From the NCBI GenBank assembly GCA_964035795.1, contig OZ038324.1:6357030-6421029 (forward strand): a DNA stretch of 64,000 nt, read 5' to 3'. Both the position numbers and the translations under genes were made by a program. The notes below the pieces were generated by a model. The model was not told the origin of the DNA. It did no database searches and saw nothing but the letters and a program-made list of their open reading frames with translations. This document shows, piece by piece, positions 30,611 to 44,578 of the stretch (the first letter of the stretch is position 1; each line of letters starts with the position of its first letter). The DNA is from Pterobdella sp. o SKG-2022 (taxonomy: Eukaryota; Annelida; Clitellata; Hirudinida; Piscicolidae).

Positions 30611-33600
30611 CTGAAAAAAAAAATATATATAAATAATAATAGTGAAAATAGTAATAAGCAGATGAATATAAAAAATGTGATGAAATTAAGCACAATAGAA
30701 TTAATAGGGCTGATAGTAAGGAAAAAATTTCGTCTTTGTGTATAATGAAATAAAACTAAAATAGAAACATTTTGAAACATTTCAGTTTAATGCAAGAAAC
30801 CTTGAAAGATTTATTTATTTTTCCCAACATATAAGCAGTTTTAATGCATAAAATATTGTTTGAAAAACGTTATTGGTATAAAATAGCTTTTGGTAAGCAA
30901 TTTATGAATTGAAGCGCCTAAGATAACACTTACTAAAACAAGTGATAGACCCTAAAACGAACAAAGTTCATAGGCCCAGGGTTCAAGCCCTGGTTTGGAT
31001 GAACGCCACTAATTTGGCGCTATAAAAGATATTTTAATTAACGCCCATCACATGCACACTGACTTACCAAATTGTGTAGAGAGGTCCCGAGTCGGAAAGG
31101 AGGGTAGTTCTCAGGCATTATTATTTTTGAGCTTTATTATTTTTAATATTACTGGTCGTATTACTTTTTAATAGTAGTATTATTACTGGTAGTTTAAACT
31201 AATTTTTTTTATTAACTTTAAATTATTTAGTAATACTATTTGTTTCCTTCACTGTTTTTCTTGTTAATTCTGATATTATTAGCGTTTTTTTATTGACAGA
31301 TTATTATCAAACTATAATTCTATAATTATCATGTTTTATTGACATTGGCCGATTTCCCAATTATCCTTTAAATGAAAAAACAAGCTTAAAAATTGTATCC
31401 AACAAATAACACATGAAAATAATACAATTACTTCTCATAACTACTTTAGAAACATGGCATAACTATTTACTTGAACATAACTTTAAATGAAGTGTCGGTT
31501 TATTGTCGGTGACTATATATAAATGTATATTTTATATCATCATGAATATTCATGAACGTATTTTTCATTCCTCGAAGTTGATTTAAACAGTGGAAAACTC
31601 GTATTTCATTATTATTGTACGACTGTATTTAAGGGTACATTCATGGTAACTTTAAAAAAATTATAATATTTATAAAAGGGTTTTTTATATACAACTTGAA
31701 TAATTAAATTGAAAAACACATAGTTACATTATTATTTGAATGTATATTACTTTTTATCGTTATATACTTGATTATAAACTGCAAATTACATAATAAAAAC
31801 AACCCTTGCTGTTTAAAAAGCCACATTAAAAAAAATAAATTTGGGAAAATCATAAAAAGAATAAAGGTAAAAGCGAAAAGTGACGATACATAAAAGAAAT
31901 AAAACTAGACTCATATTACTATTTATATATTTAACTACAAAAAGACTGGCAAAAAATTAAATACTAAAATTGAATTTGAAAACTTAATAATACTTGAATA
32001 CTGGAAATAATATGCCAATAAAAAAATTATGGAATAAAAATATCAAGTAAATTATGGGGGAAAATAATGAAAAGATAAAAATATAATGATAAGAATATTA
32101 AATAAAAACCTTTTGAGGTTACTTATGGAAGGCAAAGTCTGAAAGCTTTTGAAACTTCATAATATTGAGTCCCTATAATTAATTAATACTTGAAACAAAA
32201 TTAAATTTCAAATAATATTTTTATGAAGAAGTTTATTCACTAAACTAAGCTATAGTATAATACATTCAGTATGTAATCTATGATATATCTTCATACATGT
32301 ACATTTGACAAGCATGAGATTATTTTAACAGGGTTTGAACTTATATAATTACCTCAAAGTCACTAAACAGTGCTTTATTACACGAGACTACTTTTGAAAC
32401 TTGATTTTTTACGCCTTTTATCTCAATTTAATATCTATTTTACCTTCCTTTCGAATTTAAAAAAGAAAAGATGTCAACATTTATTTATGATTTGAAGAAA
32501 GAAATAAATTCGTTAGTTTTCACAATTTCATAAAAATAGTTTTCATATTTTAACATAAGCGTCTTTAAATAAGTATTGCGAAATTGTTTATTGAACAAGA
32601 TTCACAACGTGACAATTTTTACGCAGTTGATTGGTCAGTTTAATGGTCAATAGTAAGTAAGTATCTTCAAATTCTAGAAAGCGCATTAATTTATGCAGAT
32701 GGATTCAGATAAATAAAGTAACAAATCTAATCAAAGTTTTATTGTATTTGAAAAAAATTTTTTTTCGAGTATTTTTTGCAGCTATATAATTTGATAAACT
32801 TATCTTATTCTTATACTACATCATGATTATTTGAAATTAGGTCATTACCTTCCTTTGATTAGCACCAAACTATGTCAAGTATTTTTAAAAAAATTTATTC
32901 ACCGCTAAATAACTTGATTACCATTTCCAACCATGAATCAAGATACATCCATTTCGGGGATGCCTATTCTAATTTGATATATTGATTTTATTTCGTCAAA
33001 GAAAATCACTTCTGTGAGTGAAATAAGTAGAGATGTAAAAGCTATAATACGGATTTGATTGCAAAAAAGTATCTAAAAAATAAAATTGTTGGAATAACAG
33101 AAATTACGACTATTTTATTTGAATAAATAATTAAATTTAACTCCGAATTATGCATGTTAATTTTTTCCATTGCATTTTAGATTTGATTTCAATATGAAAG
33201 ACTAAATGCTGAGATGAAATGATATTTCAAAAGGGCAAGTATATTACATCATCAAGGGCCGATACCTGCCTGTAGCCATCAATAGTTCAATTCTTATGTT
33301 TCAGAGATATTCCATACCTATTAAGTTATTCATACTTATTTTATAACTGGTTGTTTTTTTATTCGAAAATGAATATAACTTTGAATTTTATCATGAAAAT
33401 GAATTTAAAAATGTTTTTTTTTGTTTAGCACTCATTTTAGAGCTAATTTAACTAAAGTATCGCTCAAAAACGTTGAAAAATGGATGAAAGGTTATAATAT
33501 AGATGAAAATTGAAAGGCTGCTTGAAGTTTTAAAAAAGTGATGTGCCTTTGCTTAATATATTTCCGAGAGTAGAAGATGTGGAGATGCAAGCTGACGGAA

Positions 33601-34330
33601 CTGGAATTTAGGTGGATGGTTCCAGCTGGTAGTTGCTTTAGTCAGATGGGAAGAGGATTTTGGGAAAAAAATATAAGAAATTTAAGTCGTTTCATTTTAA
33701 TGCGAAGATTTTCCATGAATTTTTAAAATTAATCTTTAGGTTTTTTTTATTATTTCTTTCTCAAGTCGACCTTCAGAATCAGTTTGAATTTGTAGTGGTG
33801 ATTTGACAATGATGATTCAGAATTTGGTCAATTTCATTATAAAGATTTGTTTTTGCTCCTACATGCCTAGCAGAACTCAAAAATCAATTCAATTACAAAA
33901 GAGTAAATTGATATTGATATTTGCTATCATATCAACAAAAGAATATTGATTATCAATTCATGCCGCTATCCAATTATGAATCTAAAGTGAAATTTCAAAT
34001 TTTTCTAAGGAGATGCAAACTTTAAATACAAGGTAAGTTTTTAGCTAAGTATATTTGTAATTATATATTCAAATAGTTATATAGGCCTGTGTGTATAATG
34101 GTATGTATATAAAAGAATATATATATATACTTATATGAATTTGTGAGTACATCATTTGTATATATGTATAAATATTTGTAAGAGGCCTTAACCATAGTTA
34201 GGTTGTTGGATAGTTTCTGGATCTCGAAAAGTTTGCAAGGTTCAATTTTACGTTAAAAAATTTCATGAGTGTTTAATCAAGTTTAAATTGAGATTTGTTT
34301 GAATATATTTTGAATTAATTTGCTTTTCAG
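30611..34330. other. gene-poor AT-rich stretch
   Basis: Should contain the SFXN5 first exon and promoter and the PLA2G6-like promoter. No exon could be supported. One short hairpin at 30976-30993 (CCAGGG, loop TTCAAG, CCCTGG) resembles a tRNA B-box/T-arm, but the six-base loop and the lack of an A-box or acceptor stem argue against a tRNA. The rest is AT-rich with poly-A/T runs. Confidence 0.5.
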
Positions 34331-37300
34331 ATGCAATTTTTTAGAAAGAAGGACGACCATTTGAATCGTGAGGTTGAGAAAATTGACCCCATTGCCACCT
34401 CCAGGTATGTATTTAGCTATTACAACATTTAGCTTTCGAATACTTTACGGAAAATTTTTAATTACAGATTTTTCATTAATTTATACAAAATCTTGTTTTT
34501 ATGCAAAAATTTCCTTAAATTACTTGCACAGACTTCAAGTTTTAGCAGAAGAATCTCATTTGTGCTTGTGCAAAGACAAGAACCATTACCATACTATCCT
34601 CAAATACGATGTCGACAACCACTTTGTGTAATATTCACTTTCTACAAATAATAAACATTTAATATTCTCCCTTAACCACAAAGTCATAAAAAAAATCCAA
34701 AACTTCACTACCACAGGTTGTGTCGTACTTCAACAGAAAGCCTGGCCAAAAAGAACTTCCAATGTTTGTGCAAGTGTTTGGGACTAAACCTCGATGTGTT
34801 TGGAAAAGAATGCATGAACGTGGAATGTCTGCAGAGGTTAGTTGATGCTGTAGAGCAGAACGACAAGTACACCTTGGCACATTTGGCTGTGGCCACCAGA
34901 TTGACCTCTCTTTTCCGCAAGGAAGCCGTGAAATGGTTCGACGTTTGGTGTGCTTCACGATTAATTGTTGACATAACTGATCTACGTCACGATTAATTGA
35001 TGAGATAAATGATTTTAGTCACGATTAATTGAAAAAATAAAAAGAAAAGAGAATGTGTCATAAGGTGCAAAAAAATTGATATTTGAACAAAACTCAAAAA
35101 CTTCTCTTCACTACAGCCTGATCAACGAGGCAGACGAAAAGATGAAAAGAACCCCTCTATTTTTGGCTGTAAAACTGGAATGCATAGAGATGGTGAAAAC
35201 TCTGTTGGAGAACGGTGCCAGCTTGGAGCCGTGTGACGTCAATGAAGACTGCATCCTGCATGTTGCAGCCAGGTGCAGCAACCCAGAGATCATCAGGGTG
35301 TGTTATTTGTTTATTTTTAGTTTTAAAATGTTTGAATCATTTTTGTTTTCAAGTTGAATCATTGTTCTTGGTTGAATAATTTTCCAAAAATTTGTCATAA
35401 ATTTCATTAAATTTTTATGCGTGCTCATTCCATTATGTAACTGAACAAAACAATTTAATGTATGAAAAATTTCAAAAATTTTCATCATCAATAATACATT
35501 GAATTTTATAAAATTCGATTTGAAACAGATTTTGGGAAACAAAGACAAGTCGAAAATCAATTTAGTGAACAAGAAAGGCTTGACACCAATGCACGAGGTT
35601 ATATAAATAACTGTCCATTGTATTAAAATCAATCATTATAAAGAGATTTTTAACTGATTATCTACATGGGTATGTTTAACAGATTTTAAAAACTTTTAAT
35701 TTATTGAGAATTTATATGCTGAATATATACTTGAGAATGTTGGATTGTTTTAAAATAACTTTGATTTTAGATTGGAAAAATTCATCAAAAACAATTCAAC
35801 ATGAAAACAAACTATAATTAACATGCAAAAAGTTATAATTAACATCAAAACCAAATGATTATTGAAGGCCTGTCTGAAAGACTCGTCAGACAACGTTGCA
35901 GAACTTTTGAAGTTGGGAGGTAGTCCTTGCCTCAGCTCTCTTTTCCACTTCGCCATCAAAAATGACTGTCTCAGGTGTTTTTAAGCGCCTTTTGCGCTAG
36001 TAATACATGGGTATATGTTGTATGAGACCTTTAATAATGACAATATAGCTTTAATATTATCTGAGAGCTAGAGTAAAAATAATAATATCGTTATTAGATA
36101 GAAGTAATGATATTTTTCAATAATCTTTTCTATTTTTTCTTTGAATAGGAATTATTTTAGCGTTTAAACTGATAAAACCCCGAAACTTAATAAAAAACAC
36201 AATGAATAAAATATAAATAAAATTAATTAAATTAATTAAAATCAATAAACACAACAAAATTAATGGAAACTTTGAAACCTGACGGAGCTGCTCAAGTAAT
36301 ATCGGGAATTATCATTGATAAAAATAAAAAAACACAATTGCTGTGTGTCTTCAACAACGTAAATAACAATAAAAATAATAATCAGTATCACTGATACACC
36401 AATAAAAATAATTGAAATCTTAATAAAGTTTTCCACAAAAAAAAATATAAAAAGAAAAATAATAGAATAATAGTAGTAATGATAACTTATATTGACACAG
36501 AGCTTTGGAGATGTTGTGTAGTTCGAGGAGGGGTCAGAAGATTGAAAATGAGGAAGGGGTGCAAGAAGAGCCTCTGCATGCGGTCAAGAGTAGAGAGGTT
36601 GGCGCCACTTCTAGTATTTAACTTTTTAGAGACATCTTAAATTTACTTATAAATAATATTTATTTATATTTTAGTATTTATTTTTATCTTCTCTATAAAT
36701 GTTTTTCTAATGAATATATATTAAAATGTTTACTTAACAAACACCAAAAACGTTCATAAAGACAGATTTTTTCACATAAAACTTTTACATCACCCTCACC
36801 CAACAATAGGCCATGAGGTTGTTCTTGAAGTTTGGTGCAGACTTAGAGAAGAAAAATTCCAGAGGTGAGACGGTTTTGATGAAGAAGGTGAGAGTTTCAT
36901 CGCACGGTGAGGCTTTAACTTGTCTGTACAAGGGGGCCAGCATTGAGACTAGAGACGCTGAAGACTGTACTCCTCTCATGACTGCTGTTGCGGTAGCTGA
37001 TATTTGTGACGCTTATAATCTATGCCCAACCTCTGTACTAAAATTCATTACCAACAATTACCTTCTATCTCTCTACTTCAAACTTATTCCTTATCTCTCC
37101 ACCACCCAAACAACATAAAATCACTATAAAACAACTAGGATTTTTTCCAATACCTTCATCTTTACACACTTCCACATTATGCCACTTTACCACCTTTAAA
37201 CCACAATCCCAATCAACCCACCACACCATCACTTGCACCAACTACCTTCCACCAAATCTTATCACCACCATTTTTCTCCGTCTCAGAACGACGACTACAA

Positions 37301-40300
37301 CATGGTGAAATTGTTGTTGACTTTTGGAGCTGACGTCAACTCCAGATGCAACTACAATGGCCGCCTCATCACACCCAGACACAGGGCTGCTATCTCTAAC
37401 AGCAAAAACAAGTCGGTTTTGGGATAAAAACTATGTTTCATAAATTCATATATTTTTTAGTACGTTTGTTTGAAAATCCAAATCATTTGTTCATTTATCT
37501 ACCATCACATATAAGTCCAGACAGGGAATGCACATTTTTATATTCCTTCCACCATCACATTTAATCCTAACAATAGGGAATGCATAGTGAGCATGTTGCA
37601 TACTATGGGAGCAGAAAGGTGTGAAGTTGATCAAAAAGATTGTAACAGCTTGTGCTCAAACAAAGGAAGCAACAACGGAAAGTACACCAAGTCTAACGAA
37701 GCATTCAACGTCACTGAAGATGAGCTTAATGCTGATGCGCTAAGGGGTACGTGGGAGGCGGGCTTGGAGTTAATGGGATGTGGGACGAGAATGATAAGGC
37801 AGGGATAATTAAGAGCTGGGTGTAATGGGCAAGAATTATGCTCAAAAAAGTGCATTAAGATATAAATATATTGTATTTCATGGTTAATTCATATTGAAAG
37901 ATTTAAAGGGATTGATCGGTAGAAAATGTATTTACATATAAATGAATTTTCTTTTGGTTTTAATTTATATTATGAAACATCTAATAAGAAATTCCACGTA
38001 TACCTTTTTTTATCACAATATCTCGACCGTTATCTATCAATTAAAACAAGGGCACAAAAAAAGATTTTTGCATAATAGATGATTAATTTTTTACCACACT
38101 CTTTTTTTTGTATAAAAGCTTAGAACTTTAAGGCCAATTGCACTTCCATATAAACTTTCTCAATTAATATAATAATTAAAGCGATTTGGAATTATGCTGA
38201 GAACGAGGTGTTGAAAATGGCGGAAGAAAGATGTTCAGAAACAGATGAAACCCCTAAGAAGCAACCAGCTGGAAACAGGGTTTGTGTTTTTTGAACATTC
38301 AAACTGCCATTCTGCTCCAATTAGAATGAAAACCAACACAAACCAATCAACAGGTTTTGACTTTGAACGCAGGAAGACTGGAGGGGTTGCTGATCATAAG
38401 ATTCTTAATCTATTTAGAGGAGGTGTGTGGCAAACGTGTTAAAGATTGCTTTGACTTCATTGGGGGTTGTGGTTCTGGAGCCTTCATTGCCCTCGCAATC
38501 ATGCAAGGTTTGTTGATATATCAAGTTTTTATGTTTCGGTCAATGGAGGTCAACTGAAAAAGAGTTAGATGTCAATAAATATCTTTTCTATCTAAACCAC
38601 AAGTTTCAGTGCTTCAAAAAGATGTGATTTGAAAGTTTTCATATTTGTATCTCATCTTATTACAACGAATCTTTTAACCGCTTCAAATGCCAAAAAGAGC
38701 ATTTATTTATATTTCTTTTTTCTCTGAATACTAAAAAATATAAATGTCATTAAAGTTCAAACTTAATCCGTACTTTAAAATGAGTTATATACTTTGCGGT
38801 TCTAAAAAAATAGTGCTAGATTGTAATGGGATTTAGTAAAACTTCATAGAAATATCTCACGAAGTTAAATTTATAGATGAAGAATAATGAAGATTTCTTG
38901 TGCATATGTATTATATAACAATTTCAAGACATTCCTTTGAGAAAAATCTTCAACCATTACTTGGAAATTTGCCACGAAGTACTATATAATAAAAACGCCC
39001 CTTGCACTGAAAGAGAATTTGAAAGTAGATTGAAAAACATTTTTGGAGAGAACAAAAAGCTGTCAGACTGTACTGGTCCCAAGTTTGTAAATCTTCATAG
39101 TTTTCTAATACAATTGTGAACTACTTCATTTTGTAAAATGAAGTCAATAAAATAATATTAGCCTTTATTAATGTATGTGCTTTAAATTAAAAGGTTACAA
39201 TTGTATACCATTTTCATAGAAGCAATATAATAGAAACCCATCAATTCATCATACGTCATGACACAAAGAAACACAACTAGCTCAAATTCTTCTTAGCCTT
39301 GTGACCACAGCCTGCCGAAGTGACGACAGACCGCTGAAGAAGGTGCTGTGTCGTAACTACGAAATCCCCTCTGCTTCCTCCTCCAACAAGAAAAAAGTCG
39401 ATCACTACATAAAACCTAGTGGTAACTTTTGTTGTGCTTCTTAACCTTTACTTTTTAGTTTTTTTCGTTGCTTTTTGTGTTCACTGTGCTTGCTTTAAAC
39501 CAGTGGTCCATTTGAACAAATTTAAAAGAAAAAAATTTTTTTCTAATTTTTTGTTGTACTTATTTAAATGATAATTTTTTAAATATTTTATTGAATCTTT
39601 GAAATAATTTATAAAATCAATAATGTTAATAAAAGGGTACTCAAACGTAAGTAGTAAAATATTTGTGACAGATGTGTTATGTTGGAGGGCAGCCAAATGG
39701 TCTGGCTTTGCCGAGGCTGGACTTTATAGTAAACAATTCATTTAAATTCATTAAAATAGATTAATTAAGGTTCTTATCGATTCAATAATCTGTTTATAAA
39801 TAAACTTTTAATTTTCACTTAATAAATTAAACGTACTATTATTAAACGTATTGATTAAATAATTTACCAAAAATTTGGATACTGTACTCAATTTGCGTTT
39901 ATGTTTTCATAGCGCTATAGAAATAAATACAAGTAAATTACCGTTGAAAAATAAATTTAAAACTCCTATACACATTCGGAGGTTCTTCCAAGACCTTTTT
40001 GGATGCTTGTATGGTATCGAGCGATGCCTGCATGGACACCCTGCTCGAGGTGCACCAAATAGACTGTGCCAACGCCATGGTAGGATCCCTAGTTTGAAAT
40101 CAATGTTTTTGGTTGCATGTGATGTTTTATGGTTTTATTTGGTTAACACACAACTGAAAACTCAATTCATGCTATTTGAGTGTCTATTTATTATTATGTG
40201 ATGGTCAGTTTGTTTCAGATTGCGACCTAGTTTGTAATTTAGTTTCGATATTTTCAATTTTCCCTTGAAATAATTAGCAGCAAAACTAAAATCTTTATTT

Positions 40301-40883
40301 AACTATGTAAATATATTTTAAGCTCATTAAATATCTTTTCTTAAACAAGCAATTTTTCAACACACACATTGGAAACATGCAGAACTATAAAGAGGTGAAG
40401 CCACTCCACATTGTAGTCTCATTGGGAGGGGAATGTTCCTTGGCAGAAGTAAAGAGCTCTCTGAACAATTATGAACTGGAGAAGATGGATGTGGAGGAAA
40501 GGAAAAATTATATTGGAAGACTTCTTCTTGAATACGTAAGATTTAATCATAGAGATATTTGAAAATTAACAACTTTTTATTAAAAAAAAAAATACAAACT
40601 CATATGAGTTAGTGAATAAAAATAGTTTAAACTCAATTAAATAACTTAAAAATTTTATCCTCAGTCAGGGCACCTGGACAGTTACACAGCCCGCCAAGCT
40701 GAGGCATGGTGCCACATGACTGGATCCCCTCTCATTCGCTTCCACCCCTTCATCCCTAACGCTCCATCGACCCAGGAAATCATTAATGACCCCATCTCCA
40801 TGATTTCCTTTCTCTGGGACGCACAAAGATACGTAGTGGAGCAAGAGAAGAGGTTCAGAAGAGTGGCTCAGTTGATCCGTTAA
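34331..40883 (+). CDS. PLA2G6-like ankyrin-patatin protein, catalytic motifs lost
   Basis: Homologue of calcium-independent phospholipase A2 (iPLA2-beta). Eighteen exons join in phase to 796 residues (human 806): 34331-34404, 34532-34627, 34717-34947, 35117-35297, 35529-35597, 35868-35974, 36501-36597, 36810-36992, 37287-37411, 37577-37746, 38182-38279, 38354-38507, 38929-39082, 39297-39421, 39672-39728, 39982-40079, 40383-40535, 40665-40883. It starts MQFF like human PLA2G6. Ankyrin repeats follow (KRTPLFLAVKLECIEMVKTL, VKLLLTFGADVNSR). The patatin domain is recognisable (RNYEIPSA, CWRAAKWSG, LHIVVSLGGE, AEAWCHMTGSPLIRFHP), but the oxyanion loop DGGGVKG reads NAGRLEG, the nucleophile elbow GTSTG reads GCGSG with Gly at the Ser position, and the DGG of the dyad motif reads DAC. 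No stop or frameshift is present. A hydrolase role is unlikely; a binding or regulatory role is inference. Confidence 0.93.
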
Positions 40884-41420
40884 TGTTGGTGAGGGTGCAT
40901 CTTATCTAAATCCTCATAGGCCTTATTCGCTGAATCTTTTTAGATAACGAAAACGTAAATTAAAATAATCACATTCATCTTGATAAAATTTTATTGATTT
41001 TTATAATCATCTGCAATTCACAACTTGAGATTTATTATAACGTATGAAAGCAGCATTTGAACGAGCAGATCTTAAAAACATGCAAACATTATTTTTTTGA
41101 AACTTTTTTCTTCTGTGGGACCTTGAAGGTAGAGCTGTCAAATTGATTTTATTTAAATATGCGCATGTTGCCTTGATGGTTTGACCAGTACATATAACCA
41201 AATAAATGTATCAAATCTATTTAAGACTCAATAAAGCTATGTTGACATTACTTTTTATATAACTTAATTCTTGTTCAAGACGGTAGAAAATTTAACTTAG
41301 TGTCTTGTGAAACTTAATATCCCATGATCGGAAACTTTTTCATGGTCTATTTAAAAACTATTTACATAATAGCTAACTTATAAAATATACAAAAAATTTT
41401 TAGATTCACATTTGAATAAT

Positions 41421-44400
41421 TTATATAGCAACAGACTTGCAAGTAGTGCAGAGAGGGCTGTACATACAAAAGACTGCAAAGTTGCAAAAAAACATTTAAT
41501 AAGAAATTTTATATTATTTCAAGCTTTGAAACAAACCCGCTCAAAAAACATCAAAACATTGACTATAAACCTGATTATATATTGAATAAAACTAAATTGA
41601 ATAATCAGAAATTATAATTCTTTAAAAAATCGCTGTCATGAAGTGGACCTTAACTTTATCATCTCTAATCCTCTACTACTACAACCTTATAAAACTCCCC
41701 ACCACCACGAAAAGACCTCAAAACAACCCAAAAAACAAACTGACTAGATAGACACACGGAGCAAATGTAGCCTTGATTAATAAGTTTTCTGTGACAGAAG
41801 CAGGCTGCTTTGTGGCTCAAGGGGCGGGAGGGAGGAAGAGAGAAACCAGGGTAAGATGACACGTTTGGCAGGTACAAGTACTGCAAGGGTTTGTTGATAG
41901 GTCAAGGAACTAAGTGGGGCTTGTGAGATGAATTTGTGGTTTGGTGTATAATTGTTCAAGATAGACAGCCATTGTCACTCATGTATGCATTTGCTATCAA
42001 CAAACAAAACATAACAAGTAGATAACTTTTTCAATTTTTAATGTGGCTGTAAAAGCCATAGTTGTTATCATTTGGTTGCCTTTTTCACTTGGTAATGTTA
42101 ATTTAGTAAACGATGATTATTACAACAAATTGTTGGAAACAACAAGAGGATAATAATGAAGATGGGGTGTAAGATGACAATGAGTGCAAAACGATGGCAA
42201 GTTCATAGCATCATCACCAAAAGGAACTCCAAAGTAGAGGTGATCTGAGGCAGCTTTAGGTATATCCCGTCTAAGTGGTCACTTGCCTAGTGCCAATCAA
42301 TTGTATTAAAATTAGTTAATTAATCAATAAAATATGAATGCAATCGACAAATTAATTAATAGACTCATTATTAATTAATTATTAAACTTATTAATCAACT
42401 CATCATTAAACTGATGAACTAAGCAATCAAAAAAAAATTAACCTATTAAACTTAGAAATAAACCATTTAACCATTCACTCACATAGGAATAAACCAATAT
42501 AACAAACTACTATGAAAATAACCAAGTTGATGGTTTGAATATAAAAATTCCCAGCCTAACTAAATAAAAGCTTTTATGTATTTCATTTATTGATTTTAAT
42601 ACAGTAGTCAAATTAATATTAATGAAATCAATGACTTGTTTGAGTAGTATGGAATCATTGTCTAAAATGCACGTGTCTATCTTCACACCCTGGCGAGTTC
42701 AATTAAGGAGCTTATGGCGTCATATCAACATACAGAAATTGAATATGAGAAAAAAGTTGAATTTATGAATATGTAATTAGCATGCATGTAGTGATAAAAA
42801 AAGTGAATAAATTAAAAATTTCAAAAAAAAATGAGTAAATTAGTAAAATAAATTAAAACCACGAATAAGATTATAGTGGCATTGATATCAGAAGTTTTCA
42901 GACCACACAATTATTATACAAAAGAAAATACTAGAAGTGATTCAAATAAACAAACAGAAGAGAACAAAATGGAATCTATACAATAAAGCACCATCTTCTG
43001 GGCAGTGAAGATTACAGACATGAAGTTCATGTATTGAGACGAGTTGTCCTTTGACCCCTTCACCACCTACATCATCAGTATCATCATTATTATTATTATT
43101 ATTATAAATATAGTTATTACAATCATCATCGCCATCCTTATAACGTCGATCTTATCGTCATTATACGGTTATCACCACCATCGTCATCCTTATAGTCATC
43201 ATTATCCTCATTGCCATTATAAGAATCATCATCATCCTCATCATGACACAGAAAACCCACCAAAATCCTTGATGACAGATGCTCATTAACGCTCATCTTC
43301 TTGCTGATCTTGTTGATGTCTGTGATATTCATTGAATGATGATATTGATAATAATAAAAACAACAACTGATATTCTCTTAACAATAGTACTACTACTATT
43401 ACTACAACTCCTCTACTTGATAGTAAAAAATAGAAAGATTGGATCTACGGACAACACAAGGCCATGCTGAGAGCCCCAGTAAGGATGCAGTCTTCATGAA
43501 GCTCACTGAGGTTTTCTGGGGAAGGATGGAGGAGAGGAGGGTTATAGAGAGTTTTGGGGCAAATGGTTTGATTTTAGTGTGTCTGAAGAGATGAAGGTGG
43601 CTTTACATGAATTGTGAGTGCTTTCTGAAGTAAATTAAAAAATTAATTTTTGTGGTGGATTGTGAAATATTAGTAAAAACTTAATTATCTTTCCAATAAA
43701 ACTATAGATATTTATAATCTTATCAATGAACATCAAAAATCATTTTCCAAAAAGCACCAACCGCCAAGAGCAAGTTTTTTGATTTCTTGTCTGATGGTTT
43801 CTTCTACCAAAGAAAACCCTTCATACTTGCCTGTCATTACACCTTCAGGCAACTCATCCCTGTTTAATACATTCTCTTCCCCTCCCTTCACTTTTGGATA
43901 TACAAAATGACTGTAGTGTTGTGTGGTTTAGGGTTATTTTTTTGATGAATTGTGTAATTATAATCCTTATTTGGGATGAGCTGATTGCTTAATTTATGGA
44001 TTAAAATCAATTTAGTAAGTTAATTTGAATATAATTAATGAAGATATAATTATATATTTAATTTTATACATATATATTGAATAATTAATTGAAATATTTT
44101 TAGTTCTTTTTGATACCACCTTCACATAAAATTATATAAAAAAAGTGCCCACTTTTTATTGCCATAGTTCACCAGCATGGCCATTTGATTATAAGCTCCT
44201 GCCATAAGGAATGTGTTGGAAAACAACATGAGAGAGTCCACAAATCTAGTGAAGGATACCTATGTATAGGGAGTTTGGTCTGAGAATTTTGATTATGGCA
44301 TAGTAAAGCTATACTTAGCCTTAGTATTCTAAAAAATGGATATATTTATTTCATTTTTCTATTTATAATTTTTTATCATAATGTCTTAGAAAATGAATAT

Positions 44401-44578
44401 GGACTTTGGAACAAAAATAAAAGCTTAATTTTTAAAAAAATTGTGTGGAAATAATTTTTAAAAATCTGAACATTCGAATTTTTTGCAAAACCTTTGGATT
44501 TTTCAAAGAAGTTTGTCCCCACCAAACCGGGTTTGCATCTAAAACTAATATAAGTAATTCTATATTTTTTTCTGCCAT
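41421..44578 (-). CDS. GTF2H3: GTF2H3, TFIIH core subunit p34 (Tfb4)
   Basis: Structural core subunit of TFIIH, acting in RNA polymerase II initiation and nucleotide-excision repair, where it pairs with p44. Exons on the minus strand: 44578-44492, 44259-44153, 43910-43762, 43515-43456, 43319-43261, 43057-42992, 42689-42603, about 42253-42218, 41880-41745, 41473-41421. The start is clear: MAEKNIELLILVLDANPVWW, the vWA-like strand with DANPxWW. Later marks are FVDSLMLFSNTFLM, YMNFMSVIFTAQKM, ILDNDSILLKQ, LPQITSTLEFLL and the C-terminal zinc-binding part (ACFCHRKLINQGYICSVCLS, then FCMYSPLCTTC). Splicing at 42218-42270 is ambiguous: the bases upstream of LPQ also read GIYLK, like the family's GLYLK, but in a frame that the previous exon's phase does not supply. 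The gene ends tail to tail with the PLA2G6-like gene, 537 bp away. Confidence 0.92.

Noticed and set aside
30976..30993. Possible tRNA gene or tRNA-derived SINE
   Set aside because: Only a T-arm-like hairpin is present; the loop has six bases and no acceptor stem, A-box or anticodon arm could be found.
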